A DNA stretch of 53,560 bases from Candidatus Cloacimonadales bacterium (GTDB lineage: Bacteria > Cloacimonadota > Cloacimonadia > Cloacimonadales > TCS61). Numbering within the stretch: the first letter of the stretch is position 1; each line of letters starts with the position of its first letter. The notes under the pieces are model-generated. The model had not been told where the DNA came from, did not search any database, and worked only from the letters and a program-made list of their open reading frames with translations. Location: assembly GCA_030656075.1 (NCBI GenBank), contig JAUSOT010000122.1, positions 1-53,560 of the forward strand, written 5' to 3'. Both the position numbers and the translations under genes were made by a program. Shown here one piece after another: positions 35,344 through 43,737 of this stretch.

Positions 35344-36456
35344 ATGAGTTTAATAAAATTGAATAACGAGCAGAAAATGATTCGCGACGAATTCAGAAAA
35401 TTTGCCGTTTCCGTAATCGAACCTGTGGCAGAAGATATCGAAAAAAAAGGAATATTCCCGCCGGCAATCGTTAATAAATTAGCAGAATTAGGCTTGTTAG
35501 GACTGATCATTCCTGAACAGTTCGGTGGAGTCGAACTGGACTTGACAAGCCTCTGCATTGCCGTGGAAGAAATATCAAAAGTCTGTGCATCCATCGGAAC
35601 GGTTCTCGTCGTCAATAACTGCCTGGTTGCCTATCCCATCATGAAATACGGGACAGAAACGTTCCAAGAAAAATATCTGAACAAACTGGCGGAAGATGAG
35701 ATCGGGGGATTTGTCTGTGAACCGGAGATAGATCTGCCGGAAGAACAAAACGATCTGAAAACAGAAGGTGATAAAATCATTTTCACAGGAAAGCGGGAGT
35801 TTGTTTTGAACGGCGCTGCTGCCGACTTTTTCATCATGCCGGTTTCAACACCGGAAAACACAAAATACTACATTTTAGAAAAAAGCATCAACGGGATTCG
35901 ACTGAGCCCGAAAAATATTCTGGGCTTGAGGGCAGCCGGGTTTGCCGGTATCGAATTCAAGGATGTTGAATTATTGGATGAAGCTTGTTTCATTCCGGAT
36001 GACAAAGCGGGAAAGATCCAATCTGAAATTCATGATTTCGCCAATATCGGCTTTGCAGCAGTTTCGCTGGGAATTGCTCAGGCAGCACTGGAAACAGCCA
36101 TCAAATATTCCAAGGAAAGAGTGCAGTTTGATCATCAAATCGGAGAATATCCTGCCATCAGGGAGATGCTGGCTGAAATGAAAATGAAAATAGAAGCTGC
36201 CAGATTGTTGATCTATGATGCCGCTTCCAGGTTTGATAATGGAGAAAGTTTTGCCCAGCAGTCCAAAATTGCCCGATTTACCGCTGCCGAAACAGGATTT
36301 TTCTGCGGCTTGAACGCCATCCAGGTACACGGCGGCTATGGTTTTATGAAAGATTATCCTCTGGAACGTTATTTCAGGGATGCCAAAGTTCTGCAGCTCT
36401 TGGAAACATCACCGATAATGACAAAATCTCAAATTGCCAAAGAGATTTTGAAATAA
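35344..36456 (+). CDS. Divergent acyl-CoA dehydrogenase-like protein (370 aa)
   Basis: It has the acyl-CoA dehydrogenase fold throughout: the N-terminal helical domain with LAELGLLGLIIPEQFGG, the KYSKERVQFDHQIGEYPAI segment and the QVHGGYGFMKDYPLERYFRDAK C-terminal signature. The flavin/substrate strand motif that reads TEPNAGSD in its neighbour at 37039 is here CEPEIDLPEE, and NGAKRFITN is replaced by TGKREFVLN. The C-terminal Glu position (LLETS against LYEGT) seems kept. It may be a non-catalytic partner forming a heteromer with the neighbouring canonical enzyme, as in alpha2beta2 acyl-CoA dehydrogenases with half the flavin sites. ATG 35344 follows a GGGGGT site. The fold is certain; activity is doubtful. 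Confidence 0.8.
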   Translation: MSLIKLNNEQKMIRDEFRKFAVSVIEPVAEDIEKKGIFPPAIVNKLAELGLLGLIIPEQFGGVELDLTSLCIAVEEISKVCASIGTVLVVNNCLVAYPIMKYGTETFQEKYLNKLAEDEIGGFVCEPEIDLPEEQNDLKTEGDKIIFTGKREFVLNGAAADFFIMPVSTPENTKYYILEKSINGIRLSPKNILGLRAAGFAGIEFKDVELLDEACFIPDDKAGKIQSEIHDFANIGFAAVSLGIAQAALETAIKYSKERVQFDHQIGEYPAIREMLAEMKMKIEAARLLIYDAASRFDNGESFAQQSKIARFTAAETGFFCGLNAIQVHGGYGFMKDYPLERYFRDAKVLQLLETSPIMTKSQIAKEILK

Positions 36457-36530
36457 TTTATGATTATATCGAAATAGAGTGTAAAATTTAAAAGTAATTG
36501 CCCCACCCTGCCCTCCCCAGTGGAGAGGGT
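36457..36530. repeat. 74-bp direct repeat, copy A
   Basis: It starts right after the stop codon of the divergent acyl-CoA dehydrogenase and recurs at 36764-36837 with one mismatch by my count. It includes GAAATAGAGTGTAAAATTTA, CCCCACCCTGCCCTCCCC and GTGGAGAGGGT, the last part belonging to the dispersed CCCTC/GAGGG palindrome family. Confidence 0.85.
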
Positions 36531-36763
36531 GATGATTTTGTAAATCTTTTAAGTGCTTATCCTTCTCCCTTGGAGAAGGTGGCTGAGCAAAGCGAAGTCG
36601 GAAGAGGCAGATAATGTGAGTGCTAAATTAATAAATTTAATAACTCTGCTAATTATGTGACTGAGAAGAGGTTAACTTTGTGCTGTCGGTTAGGAGGTAG
36701 TCAGGATGATTTTGCAGAATATAACTTGGTTTATGTTAGTAAGTTATGAAATATGAAAAAGGC

Positions 36764-36837
36764 TTTATGATTATATTGAAATAGAGTGTAAAATTTAAAA
36801 GTAATTGCCCCACCCTGCCCTCCCCAGTGGAGAGGGT
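36764..36837. repeat. 74-bp direct repeat, copy B
   Basis: Near-identical to 36457-36530, 307 bases downstream. The 582-bp interval between the two acyl-CoA dehydrogenase genes is otherwise non-coding. It also has CTTCTCCCTTGGAGAAGG (about 36560) and CTTCTCCTATGGAGAAGG (about 36870) hairpins, so the whole block seems to have been duplicated. AAGGAGAAAG precedes the next start. Confidence 0.85.
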
Positions 36838-37038
36838 AAAGATGTTTTTAGAGATTAAGATACTTTTTCTTCTCCTATGGAGAAGGTGTCCTGATGTCAT
36901 CCTGAGCGTAGTCGAAGGATCGGGACGGATGAGGTAAAGAGATTTTGAAATAGAAAATAACGTGTTGATCATTCTGAAGTCCATGCTTTGCTATGAACTC
37001 CAGTCTGATAAATTTTGAAATAATTTTAAGGAGAAAGA

Positions 37039-38181
37039 ATGAATTTTGAATTAACCAATGATCAGAAAATGCTGAAGGAAGAAGTGCGAAAATTTGCTGA
37101 TAACGAAATTGCACCTTTAGCTGCCGAGATCGACGAATCCGGTCGATTTCCCAAGGAAAGCATCAGGAAATTAGCAGACATGGGTTTGCTGGGAATCATC
37201 GTACCGGAAAAATACGGTGGCTCGGAATTTGATTTTGTGTCGCTGTCAATCGCAGTGGAGGAGATTTCCCGCTGCTGCGCTTCCACAGGAGTTATCACAG
37301 CAGTTAATAATTCTCTCTGCACTTACCCGATCTTAAAATTTGGAAATGAAAAGCAAAAACAGAAATATCTTCCTTTACTCTGCTCGGGAGAAAAGATCGG
37401 AGCGATCGGTATCACGGAGCCAAATGCCGGCTCGGATGTGGTTGCCATGGAAACTACAGCCGTACTGGATGGAGATGAATATATTCTAAACGGCGCCAAA
37501 CGGTTTATCACCAATGGAACAGAAGCCGGAATTTTCATAATTTTTGCTTTCACAAACAAAGAGGCGAAACACAAAGGAATTTCTACCTTCCTCGTGGAAA
37601 GGGATACACCCGGTTTCACTTTGGGAAAACATGAAAATTTGATGGGTGTGCGTGCCACCGGAAACTGCGAACTGATCTTTGAGGATTGCCGCATTCCCAA
37701 AGAGAACTTATTAGGAGAATTGGGACAGGGTTTTTATATGTGCATGAATACCCTGGATGGTTCACGCATCGACATCGGTGCACAGGCAGTCGGAATTGCC
37801 CAGGCTGCCCTGGATGACTCGGTTCAATATTCCAAAGAAAGAGTAACTTTTGGCAAACCGCTCTGCAAACATCAAATGATCCAGAATCTGCTGGCTGAAA
37901 TGGCAACTCAGGTTCATGCTGCCAGATTAATGGTTCAATATGCTGCCTGGTGCAAAGATGCCGGAATCAAGAAATTCACCAAAGAAGCTGCCATGGCCAA
38001 ATATTATGCTGCCACGATCGCTGTCGATGTAACGAGAAAAGCGGTGCAGGTTTACGGCGGTTATGGATATACCAAAGACTATGCAGTAGAAAGATATTAT
38101 CGTGATGCGAAAATCCTGGAACTTTATGAAGGAACCATGGAAATTCAGAAACTGGTGATCGCGGGTGAATTGGTGAAATAG
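37039..38181 (+). CDS. Acyl-CoA dehydrogenase (380 aa)
   Basis: A canonical cytoplasmic FAD enzyme that oxidises acyl-CoA to trans-2-enoyl-CoA and hands electrons to ETF. Motifs are complete: GITEPNAGSDV, NGAKRFITNG, ERVTFGKPLCKHQ, QVYGGYGYTKDYAVERYYRDAK and the catalytic region LYEGTMEIQKLVIAG. Length is standard. It is upstream of etfBA. The short-chain/branched-chain group is likely from the Glu position near the C-terminus and from the leucine-pathway genes downstream, but the exact substrate (butyryl-, isobutyryl-, 2-methylbutyryl- or isovaleryl-CoA) cannot be told. ATG 37039 follows AAGGAGAAAG. Confidence 0.93.
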   Translation: MNFELTNDQKMLKEEVRKFADNEIAPLAAEIDESGRFPKESIRKLADMGLLGIIVPEKYGGSEFDFVSLSIAVEEISRCCASTGVITAVNNSLCTYPILKFGNEKQKQKYLPLLCSGEKIGAIGITEPNAGSDVVAMETTAVLDGDEYILNGAKRFITNGTEAGIFIIFAFTNKEAKHKGISTFLVERDTPGFTLGKHENLMGVRATGNCELIFEDCRIPKENLLGELGQGFYMCMNTLDGSRIDIGAQAVGIAQAALDDSVQYSKERVTFGKPLCKHQMIQNLLAEMATQVHAARLMVQYAAWCKDAGIKKFTKEAAMAKYYAATIAVDVTRKAVQVYGGYGYTKDYAVERYYRDAKILELYEGTMEIQKLVIAGELVK

Positions 38182-38374
38182 AATTAAACCTCACCTTAAT
38201 CCTCTCCTGCAAGGAGAGGAAGTAATTTGTTTTCTTTCTCCTCGATAGGAGAAGGCCAGGATGAGGTGGTTAATAAAGTAAGTTTAAAAAATATAAGCAT
38301 TGATTTAGATAGGAAAAAGAGTTCAAGACGAATTCAGTTTTCTCAGTTTAACTCAATGCAGCAAGGAGGCAATT
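38182..38374. repeat. Intergenic CTCTCC/GGAGAG palindrome
   Basis: CTCACCTTAATCCTCTCCTGCAAGGAGAGGA (split as CCTCTCC-TGCAA-GGAGAGG) followed by CTCCTCGATAGGAG and GGATGAGGTGG belong to the dispersed repeat family. AAGGAGG at 38363-38369 is the ribosome binding site of etfB. No gene is seen. Confidence 0.5.
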
Positions 38375-39148
38375 TTGGATATTATTGTTTGTATTAAACG
38401 TGTTCCTCAAACTTCCGAATCAGAAGTTAAGATTGATTCCAGCGGAAAGGACATCGAGAAGGATCGTCTCACTTTCGACACGAATGAATCCGATACTTAT
38501 GCCCTGGAACAGGCCGTTTTAATCAAGGAAAAATTCGGCGGGGAGATAACGGTTCTTTCTCTGGGAGAAGAAGATGCGGAAGATACGCTGCGGATTGCTC
38601 TGGCCAAAGGAGCGGATAATGCCATCAGGATAAAGGCGGAAGATTTTGACGAACTCGATGGTTTTCAGACTTCTCAAATTTTGCAGACTGTGATCAAAAC
38701 TTTAAATTACGACATCATCTTCACCGGCTGTATTGCTACCGATGATGCCTATTCGCAAATTGGCGTCACCCTGGCTGAATTGCTGGGAATTCCCCATGCT
38801 GCACTCGTGATCGATTTTGACGTGAATAAAAACAGAGCAGATGTGCAGCGGGAACTGGAAGGCGGTCTTCTTGAGCATCTCGATATTGCGCTGCCGGCAC
38901 TTTTCACTATCCAAACCGGCATCAATGAACCACGTTATGCTTCGCTTATCGCCATCCGAAGAGCAGCTAAAAAGGAAATCCGGGTTATTGGAAAGCAAGA
39001 ATTGCAGCAGGCGGAATTTATCTGCAATTCCGTTCTGGAAGAATTATATATTCCTCCGATTTCCAAACAAGTCGAAATCCTTACCGGTTCCACCGCTGAA
39101 TCAGCTTCTAAACTTGCCGGCATCATCAAAGAAAAAGGGCTACTTTAG
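38375..39148 (+). CDS. etfB: Electron transfer flavoprotein beta subunit (257 aa, TTG start)
   Basis: The beta subunit of ETF, which accepts electrons from acyl-CoA dehydrogenases. It starts DIIVCIKRVPQTSESEVKID, has TFDTNESDTYALEQAV and ALAKGADNAIRI, then GCIATDDAYSQIGVTLAELLGIP, the nucleotide-binding signature of the family. Length is normal. The start is TTG at 38375, five bases after AAGGAGG; no ATG fits. etfA follows nine bases after the stop. Whether this ETF is of the bifurcating kind (a second FAD in the beta subunit) cannot be settled by eye. The adjoining HdrA and HdrD-like genes suggest it passes electrons to them. Confidence 0.93.
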   Translation: MDIIVCIKRVPQTSESEVKIDSSGKDIEKDRLTFDTNESDTYALEQAVLIKEKFGGEITVLSLGEEDAEDTLRIALAKGADNAIRIKAEDFDELDGFQTSQILQTVIKTLNYDIIFTGCIATDDAYSQIGVTLAELLGIPHAALVIDFDVNKNRADVQRELEGGLLEHLDIALPALFTIQTGINEPRYASLIAIRRAAKKEIRVIGKQELQQAEFICNSVLEELYIPPISKQVEILTGSTAESASKLAGIIKEKGLL

Positions 39149-39157
39149 GAGGAAGGC

Positions 39158-40129
39158 ATGTCTGAAATATATATTTTGATCGAACATCGTCAGGAACAGA
39201 TCAGGGATATCAGTTTTGAACTTTTAGCCTGCGGCAGGAAACTGGCCGATAAAAACAACTCTACAGTAACGGCTGTAATTCTGGGGTTTAATACAGAAAA
39301 AATCGTGGAAAAAATAGCCTCCCAAGCTCACCGAATTCTGGTTATCGACAATGAAAAATTTAAAGAATTTAATGCGGAAACCTATCAGATCGCACTGGCT
39401 GATCTGATCCAAAAAGAAAATCCGTTTCTCTTTTTGATCGGGCATACTGCTTTTGGAATGGATCTTTGTCCGGCTCTGGCCACTCAACTGAATATTCCCT
39501 TTACCACCGACTGTCTGGATGTCGAAATTTCCGAAAAAAACCTGAGAGTAGTAAGACACATGTTCGATGGTAAATTAGCTGCCAAAGTGCTTTTGAGAGA
39601 AAATCCGTCTTATATGCTCACCGTTCGAGCAGGTTCTTTTCCGGCAACTGAAAGCAACCTGAAAACAGAAATAATTAAATTGGATTCACCGGTTTCCGAA
39701 GCTCCCGATTACCGCAAATTTCTTGAGTATATCGAAGCAGTTGCCGGAGACGTCGATATCACCAAATCCGATATTGTGATTGGTATCGGGCGGGGTATCA
39801 AAGAGAAGGATAATCTGGCAATGATCGAAGATTTTGCCGCTGCTATCGGCGGAGTTGTGGCCTGTTCCCGCCCGATCGTCGATGCCGATTGGCTGCCCAA
39901 AGACAGACAGGTTGGTTCTTCCGGCAAAGTGATCAAACCGAAATTGTATATCGCGATTGGAATTTCCGGTGCCTTCCAACATATAGCTGGAATGAAAAAC
40001 GCGGAAATAATAGTTGCCATCAATAAAGATGCTAATGCTCCCATTTTTCATGAAGCCGATTATGGAATCGTCGATGATCTGTTCAAAGTGATTCCTGTGC
40101 TAAAAGAGAAAATCCTGAAACTGAAATAA
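39158..40129 (+). CDS. etfA: Electron transfer flavoprotein alpha subunit (323 aa)
   Basis: The FAD-binding alpha subunit, partner of etfB. The C-terminal signature is intact: GIGRGIKEKDNL, ACSRPIVDADWLP, RQVGSSGKVIKPKLYIAIGISGAFQH, and NAEIIVAINKDANAPIF with the closing DYGIVDDLF. The N-terminal domain has the expected LACGRKLADKN helix. Its ribosome site AGGAGG overlaps the etfB stop. No extra ferredoxin domain is present. It would ferry electrons from the two upstream acyl-CoA dehydrogenases to the HdrA at 40307 or another oxidoreductase. Confidence 0.94.
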   Translation: MSEIYILIEHRQEQIRDISFELLACGRKLADKNNSTVTAVILGFNTEKIVEKIASQAHRILVIDNEKFKEFNAETYQIALADLIQKENPFLFLIGHTAFGMDLCPALATQLNIPFTTDCLDVEISEKNLRVVRHMFDGKLAAKVLLRENPSYMLTVRAGSFPATESNLKTEIIKLDSPVSEAPDYRKFLEYIEAVAGDVDITKSDIVIGIGRGIKEKDNLAMIEDFAAAIGGVVACSRPIVDADWLPKDRQVGSSGKVIKPKLYIAIGISGAFQHIAGMKNAEIIVAINKDANAPIFHEADYGIVDDLFKVIPVLKEKILKLK

Positions 40130-40151
40130 AGAACAGGGAAAATATGAAAGC

Positions 40152-40286
40152 AACCTTGAAAACGCTTCTCTCAAAATTTCTTTTTGGTTAGCAATTTTAA
40201 GGTTAAAAAAATGTGTGAGAGAGTAAGGAAGAAACCTTAAAAGGATTAAAGTGGAAGAGTTTTTTGAGAGAAATCCTTTCAAGGTT
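40152..40286. repeat. 135-bp MITE-like inverted-repeat element
   Basis: The ends AACCTTGAAAACGCTTCTCT and AGAGAAATCCTTTCAAGGTT are imperfect inverted repeats. The interior has AAGGTTAAAAAAATGTG and AACCTTAAAAGG, a second nested pair. Related ends occur at 43741 (AACCTTGAAAACGGCTTCTT) and 15025-15102. It lies between etfA and hdrA and encodes no protein. Confidence 0.6.
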
Positions 40287-40306
40287 AAGTTGAAAGAGAA
40301 AATTGA

Positions 40307-42262
40307 ATGAAAAAAACCGGAGTATTCGTTTGTCATTGCGGCAAGAACATCAGTTCGACGGTAAATATCGATCAAGTTGTTGAGGAGATTGGTAAGAATC
40401 CCAATGTAACTGTCTGCCGGGATTACAAATACATGTGTTCCGAGCCCGGACAGAATTTGATCACGGAAACGATTAAAGAAAACAAATTAGAACGGGTTGT
40501 CGTGGCCTGCTGCACTCCATCTCTGCACGAAGAAACGTTTAGAAAAGCGGCAGAATCAACTGGAATGAATCGCTATTTCCTGGAAATTGCCAATATTCGC
40601 GAGCAGTGCAGCTGGGTTCATTCCGATATGAACAAGGCTACGCCCAAAGCGATTTCTTTGATCAATTCAGTCGTCGGCAAGATCAACCTGAACAATTCAC
40701 TCGAACCGATAAAAGTTCCGGTCACGCAGAAAGCTCTGGTTATTGGCGGGGGAATTGCCGGAATTCAGGCTGCTCTCGATATTGCCAATTCCGGTTATAA
40801 AGTAACGCTGGTGGAGAAAAATCCTTCCATCGGCGGACACATGGCGCAGCTTTCCGAAACCTTTCCCACCCTGGATTGTTCGCAATGCATTCTCACGCCG
40901 AAAATGGTCGAAGCTGGAAAACATGAAAATATAGAGCTTTTAACTTATTCGGAAGTGGAAGATGTTTCGGGAAATATTGGGAATTTCAAAGTGAAAATCC
41001 GGCGAAAAGCAGCTTACGTGGATCATGATAAATGCACGGGTTGCGGTGATTGTACGGAAAAATGCCCGACCAAAGTTTTATCCGAATTTGATGAAGGACT
41101 TGGAAAAAGAAAAGCGATCTATTCCCCATTTCCGCAGGCTGTTCCCAATAAGCCGGTCATCGACAAAGACAATTGTCTTTACTTTCGATTTAACGGCAAA
41201 TGCGGGATTTGTCAGAAAACCTGTCTTTTGGAGGCGATCGATTTTACGCAGCAGGATAGATTTATCGAGGATGAATTTGGCGCGATCATTCTGGCAACAG
41301 GTTACGACACTTATCCAAAAGAAAAATTCAGGGAATATGGCGCTGATAAATATCTCGATGTGATAACTGGTTTGCAGTTCGAAAGAATGGTTTCTGCTTC
41401 CGGCCCGACAGAAGGAGAAATTCTGCGTCCGTCCGATCAGAAAATTCCTAAACGAGTCGCCTTCATTTCCTGTGTCGGATCCCGCGATCCCGAGCATCAC
41501 ATGCCGTATTGCTCGAAGATCTGTTGTATGTATAATGCCAAACACGCTCATCTTTATAAACACCAGGTGCCGGACGGCGAAGCAATTGTCTTCACGATCG
41601 ATGTGAGAACGGCCGGCAAAGGTTATGAAGAATTTTTCACGCGAATTAAAGATCACGATAATGTGCTCTATGTGCGTGGAAAACCAGCAAGGGTCATTAA
41701 AAAAGGCGATAAGCTGGTTGTCTGGTCGTATAATACTCTCACCGGCAGGCAATTGAAACTCGAAGTAGATATGGTCGTGCTGGCTACTGCCATCGTTCCT
41801 ACTGCTGAAGCTGTCGTGCTTTCCAATAAACTTAGAATTCAAACAGATGAGAATGGTTTTTTCAGTGAGATCCATCCCAAATTAAGGCCGGTTGAATCGA
41901 TGGTTCCGGGTTTTTTGCTGGCAGGCTGCTGTCATTCTCCCAAAGATATTCCCGATACGGTGGCGCAAGCTTCCGCAGCAGCTTCCAAAGCGCTGCAGAT
42001 GTTTTCCCAACCAGAACTTTCGCTTGATCCGCAGATCGCTTTTGTGGACCCGGATGTCTGTTCCGGCTGCAAATTATGCGTCCCGGTTTGTCCTTATGAA
42101 GCCAGAATATTTAACGAGAAAAAGCGGATTGTGGAAGTAAAAGAAGCGTTGTGCGTGGGTTGTGGAAGCTGCATCACGGCTTGTCCGTCAGGAGCAACTC
42201 AACAGAAAAACCTGCAGGATTTGCAGATGGCAACGATGATGGAGGCTCTGCTTGGATCGTAG
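40307..42262 (+). CDS. hdrA: HdrA-like protein downstream of etfBA (651 aa)
   Basis: A standard-length HdrA. CHCGKN at 10-15, FAD motif GGGIAG at about 146-151, TFPTLDCSQC, cluster cysteines at CTGCGDCTEKCP (about 244-255) and NCLYFRFNGKCGICQKTC (about 289-306), SCVGSRDPEHHMPYCSKICC, and a C-terminal two-cluster ferredoxin CSGCKLCVPVCPYE and CVGCGSCITACPSG. It has neither the MvhD-like tail of the 20998 protein nor the duplications of the others. Its place between etfBA and an HdrD-like gene suggests that ETF donates electrons to it, with confurcation to ferredoxin or a disulfide. That coupling is inferred from context. The start ATG has only a weak GAAAGAGAA site. Confidence 0.93.
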   Translation: MKKTGVFVCHCGKNISSTVNIDQVVEEIGKNPNVTVCRDYKYMCSEPGQNLITETIKENKLERVVVACCTPSLHEETFRKAAESTGMNRYFLEIANIREQCSWVHSDMNKATPKAISLINSVVGKINLNNSLEPIKVPVTQKALVIGGGIAGIQAALDIANSGYKVTLVEKNPSIGGHMAQLSETFPTLDCSQCILTPKMVEAGKHENIELLTYSEVEDVSGNIGNFKVKIRRKAAYVDHDKCTGCGDCTEKCPTKVLSEFDEGLGKRKAIYSPFPQAVPNKPVIDKDNCLYFRFNGKCGICQKTCLLEAIDFTQQDRFIEDEFGAIILATGYDTYPKEKFREYGADKYLDVITGLQFERMVSASGPTEGEILRPSDQKIPKRVAFISCVGSRDPEHHMPYCSKICCMYNAKHAHLYKHQVPDGEAIVFTIDVRTAGKGYEEFFTRIKDHDNVLYVRGKPARVIKKGDKLVVWSYNTLTGRQLKLEVDMVVLATAIVPTAEAVVLSNKLRIQTDENGFFSEIHPKLRPVESMVPGFLLAGCCHSPKDIPDTVAQASAAASKALQMFSQPELSLDPQIAFVDPDVCSGCKLCVPVCPYEARIFNEKKRIVEVKEALCVGCGSCITACPSGATQQKNLQDLQMATMMEALLGS

Positions 42263-42561
42263 AAATGAGACTAAAAAAATGTGGGAAAAATTATTGATAA
42301 CCCCCTTTATTCCCCCAGACTGTGTGAAAATTAAAAAATGAATTTATTTCTTGGAACACAAAACATCTCCTTTCGGAGAGATCGTCGATTACAATCGAAA
42401 TTTCGACTCCGATTTTCCGCCACGGAGTGTCGGGCTACTATTTTCACACACTCTGCCCTTTGCAGGGGGAGAATAAGGAAGAATGAAACGTTTGATTCCA
42501 AATTTCTCCCCAGTCAAGGGGAGATGTCCGGCTCTCGGCAGACAGAGGGGTTTATAATAAA
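42263..42561. repeat. Intergenic region with nested inverted-repeat element
   Basis: TGTGTGAAAAT (42321-42331) and ATTTTCACACA (42440-42450) are an exact 11-bp inverted repeat bounding about 130 bases. Outside them CCCCCTTTATTCCCCCA and GGGGGAGAATAAGG look like the two halves of another palindromic repeat, as if the inner element had inserted into it. A CTCCCCAGTCAAGGGGAG hairpin lies near 42507. GAGGGG at 42545-42550 may be the ribosome site of the next gene. Confidence 0.5.
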
Positions 42562-43737
42562 ATGAAGAAAATAGAAGAAATCAACGACGAGATCAGGGAA
42601 GTTTTGCTGGAAGAAGGAGCGGAAGGCATCTACAAATGCTATCAATGCGGAAAATGCACGAGTATCTGCCCCTGGTACCAGGTCGATCTTTATGATTTTC
42701 CGGTCTATCGCTTTTCGTTGGAAACCGCAATGGGAATGGTTGCCAGCAGTGAAGATAAAAATGAGCTGGCTCAGGAAATCGATAAAATTTATCGTTGCGT
42801 AGGCTGCGAAGCTTGTGTGGATCAATGTCCGCATGGAATAGATACACCCAAAATTCTGCGCGCTGCCAAGCGGCTGCTGGTCGATTTTGGCTCTTATCCT
42901 GAAACCCTAAAATCCACTGTGCAGAAAATTAAAAATGTCGGAAATCCATTTGGTGAACCAATCGAGAATAGAGCCGATTGGGCAAAAGAAAGCGGCGTTC
43001 CGCAATTTCAGGAAGAAATGGATTATTTATTCTTTCCTTGTTGCTTGCCGGCTTACGATCCCCGAAACCAGAAAGTTGCCAGGGCAACAGCCGGAATCCT
43101 GCAGCAGGCTGAGATCTCGTTTGGCATTTTGGGAACGAAAGAACACTGTTGCGGAGAGGTTGTTCGCAGGATAGGCGCAGAGCAGGTTTTTACGCAGGTT
43201 TGCAAAGCTAACATCAAAGAATTTACCACTTCCGGAGTAACCAAAGTTCTGGTCAGTTCACCTCATTGTTTCACAACTTTCAAGAATGAATATCCTGAAT
43301 TTGGAGCTGATTTTGAAACGCTTCATATAACTCAATTCTTGTCCAAACTGATCGATGAGGGAGCGATCAAGCCAGCCAAAGAATTCAATAAAAAAGTCGT
43401 TTATCACGATCCCTGCACTTTGGGCAGGAAAAACGGTATTTACGAAGAACCAAGAAATATCTTGAAAAGTATTCCCGGTTTAGAACTCTTGGAAGTTGAA
43501 GATTTTAATCGTAATTTAAGTGTGTGCTGCGGGGCTGGAAGCGGCGGTTTGTGGATGGAATGGGACAAAGACGAGCGGATCGTTAATGTTCGTCTGAAGC
43601 AACTGATCGATACAGGAGCGGATATTATCGCAGTTGCCTGTCCGTATTGTCTGCAGATGTTCGAGGAAACTCTGAAGTCGATGAATTCAGAAATCCAGGT
43701 GATGGATGTGACGGAAATTTTGTATGAAGCGTTGTAA
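42562..43737 (+). CDS. HdrD-like protein: HdrC-HdrB fusion (391 aa)
   Basis: An iron-sulfur oxidoreductase combining an HdrC-type ferredoxin and two CCG domains. Ferredoxin cysteines are C26/29/32/36 and C79/82/85/89. The first CCG domain has CC at 160-161, CCG at 196-198 and only one cysteine, C236, where HdrB has CxxC. The second has C285, C322-C323 and C360/C363, complete. This layout matches HdrD/GlpC-like proteins. No membrane segment is present. It follows HdrA by 300 bases and completes a possible EtfAB-HdrA-HdrD complex. The incomplete first CCG domain is common in this family and may bind an ordinary 4Fe-4S cluster. Confidence 0.87.
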   Translation: MKKIEEINDEIREVLLEEGAEGIYKCYQCGKCTSICPWYQVDLYDFPVYRFSLETAMGMVASSEDKNELAQEIDKIYRCVGCEACVDQCPHGIDTPKILRAAKRLLVDFGSYPETLKSTVQKIKNVGNPFGEPIENRADWAKESGVPQFQEEMDYLFFPCCLPAYDPRNQKVARATAGILQQAEISFGILGTKEHCCGEVVRRIGAEQVFTQVCKANIKEFTTSGVTKVLVSSPHCFTTFKNEYPEFGADFETLHITQFLSKLIDEGAIKPAKEFNKKVVYHDPCTLGRKNGIYEEPRNILKSIPGLELLEVEDFNRNLSVCCGAGSGGLWMEWDKDERIVNVRLKQLIDTGADIIAVACPYCLQMFEETLKSMNSEIQVMDVTEILYEAL

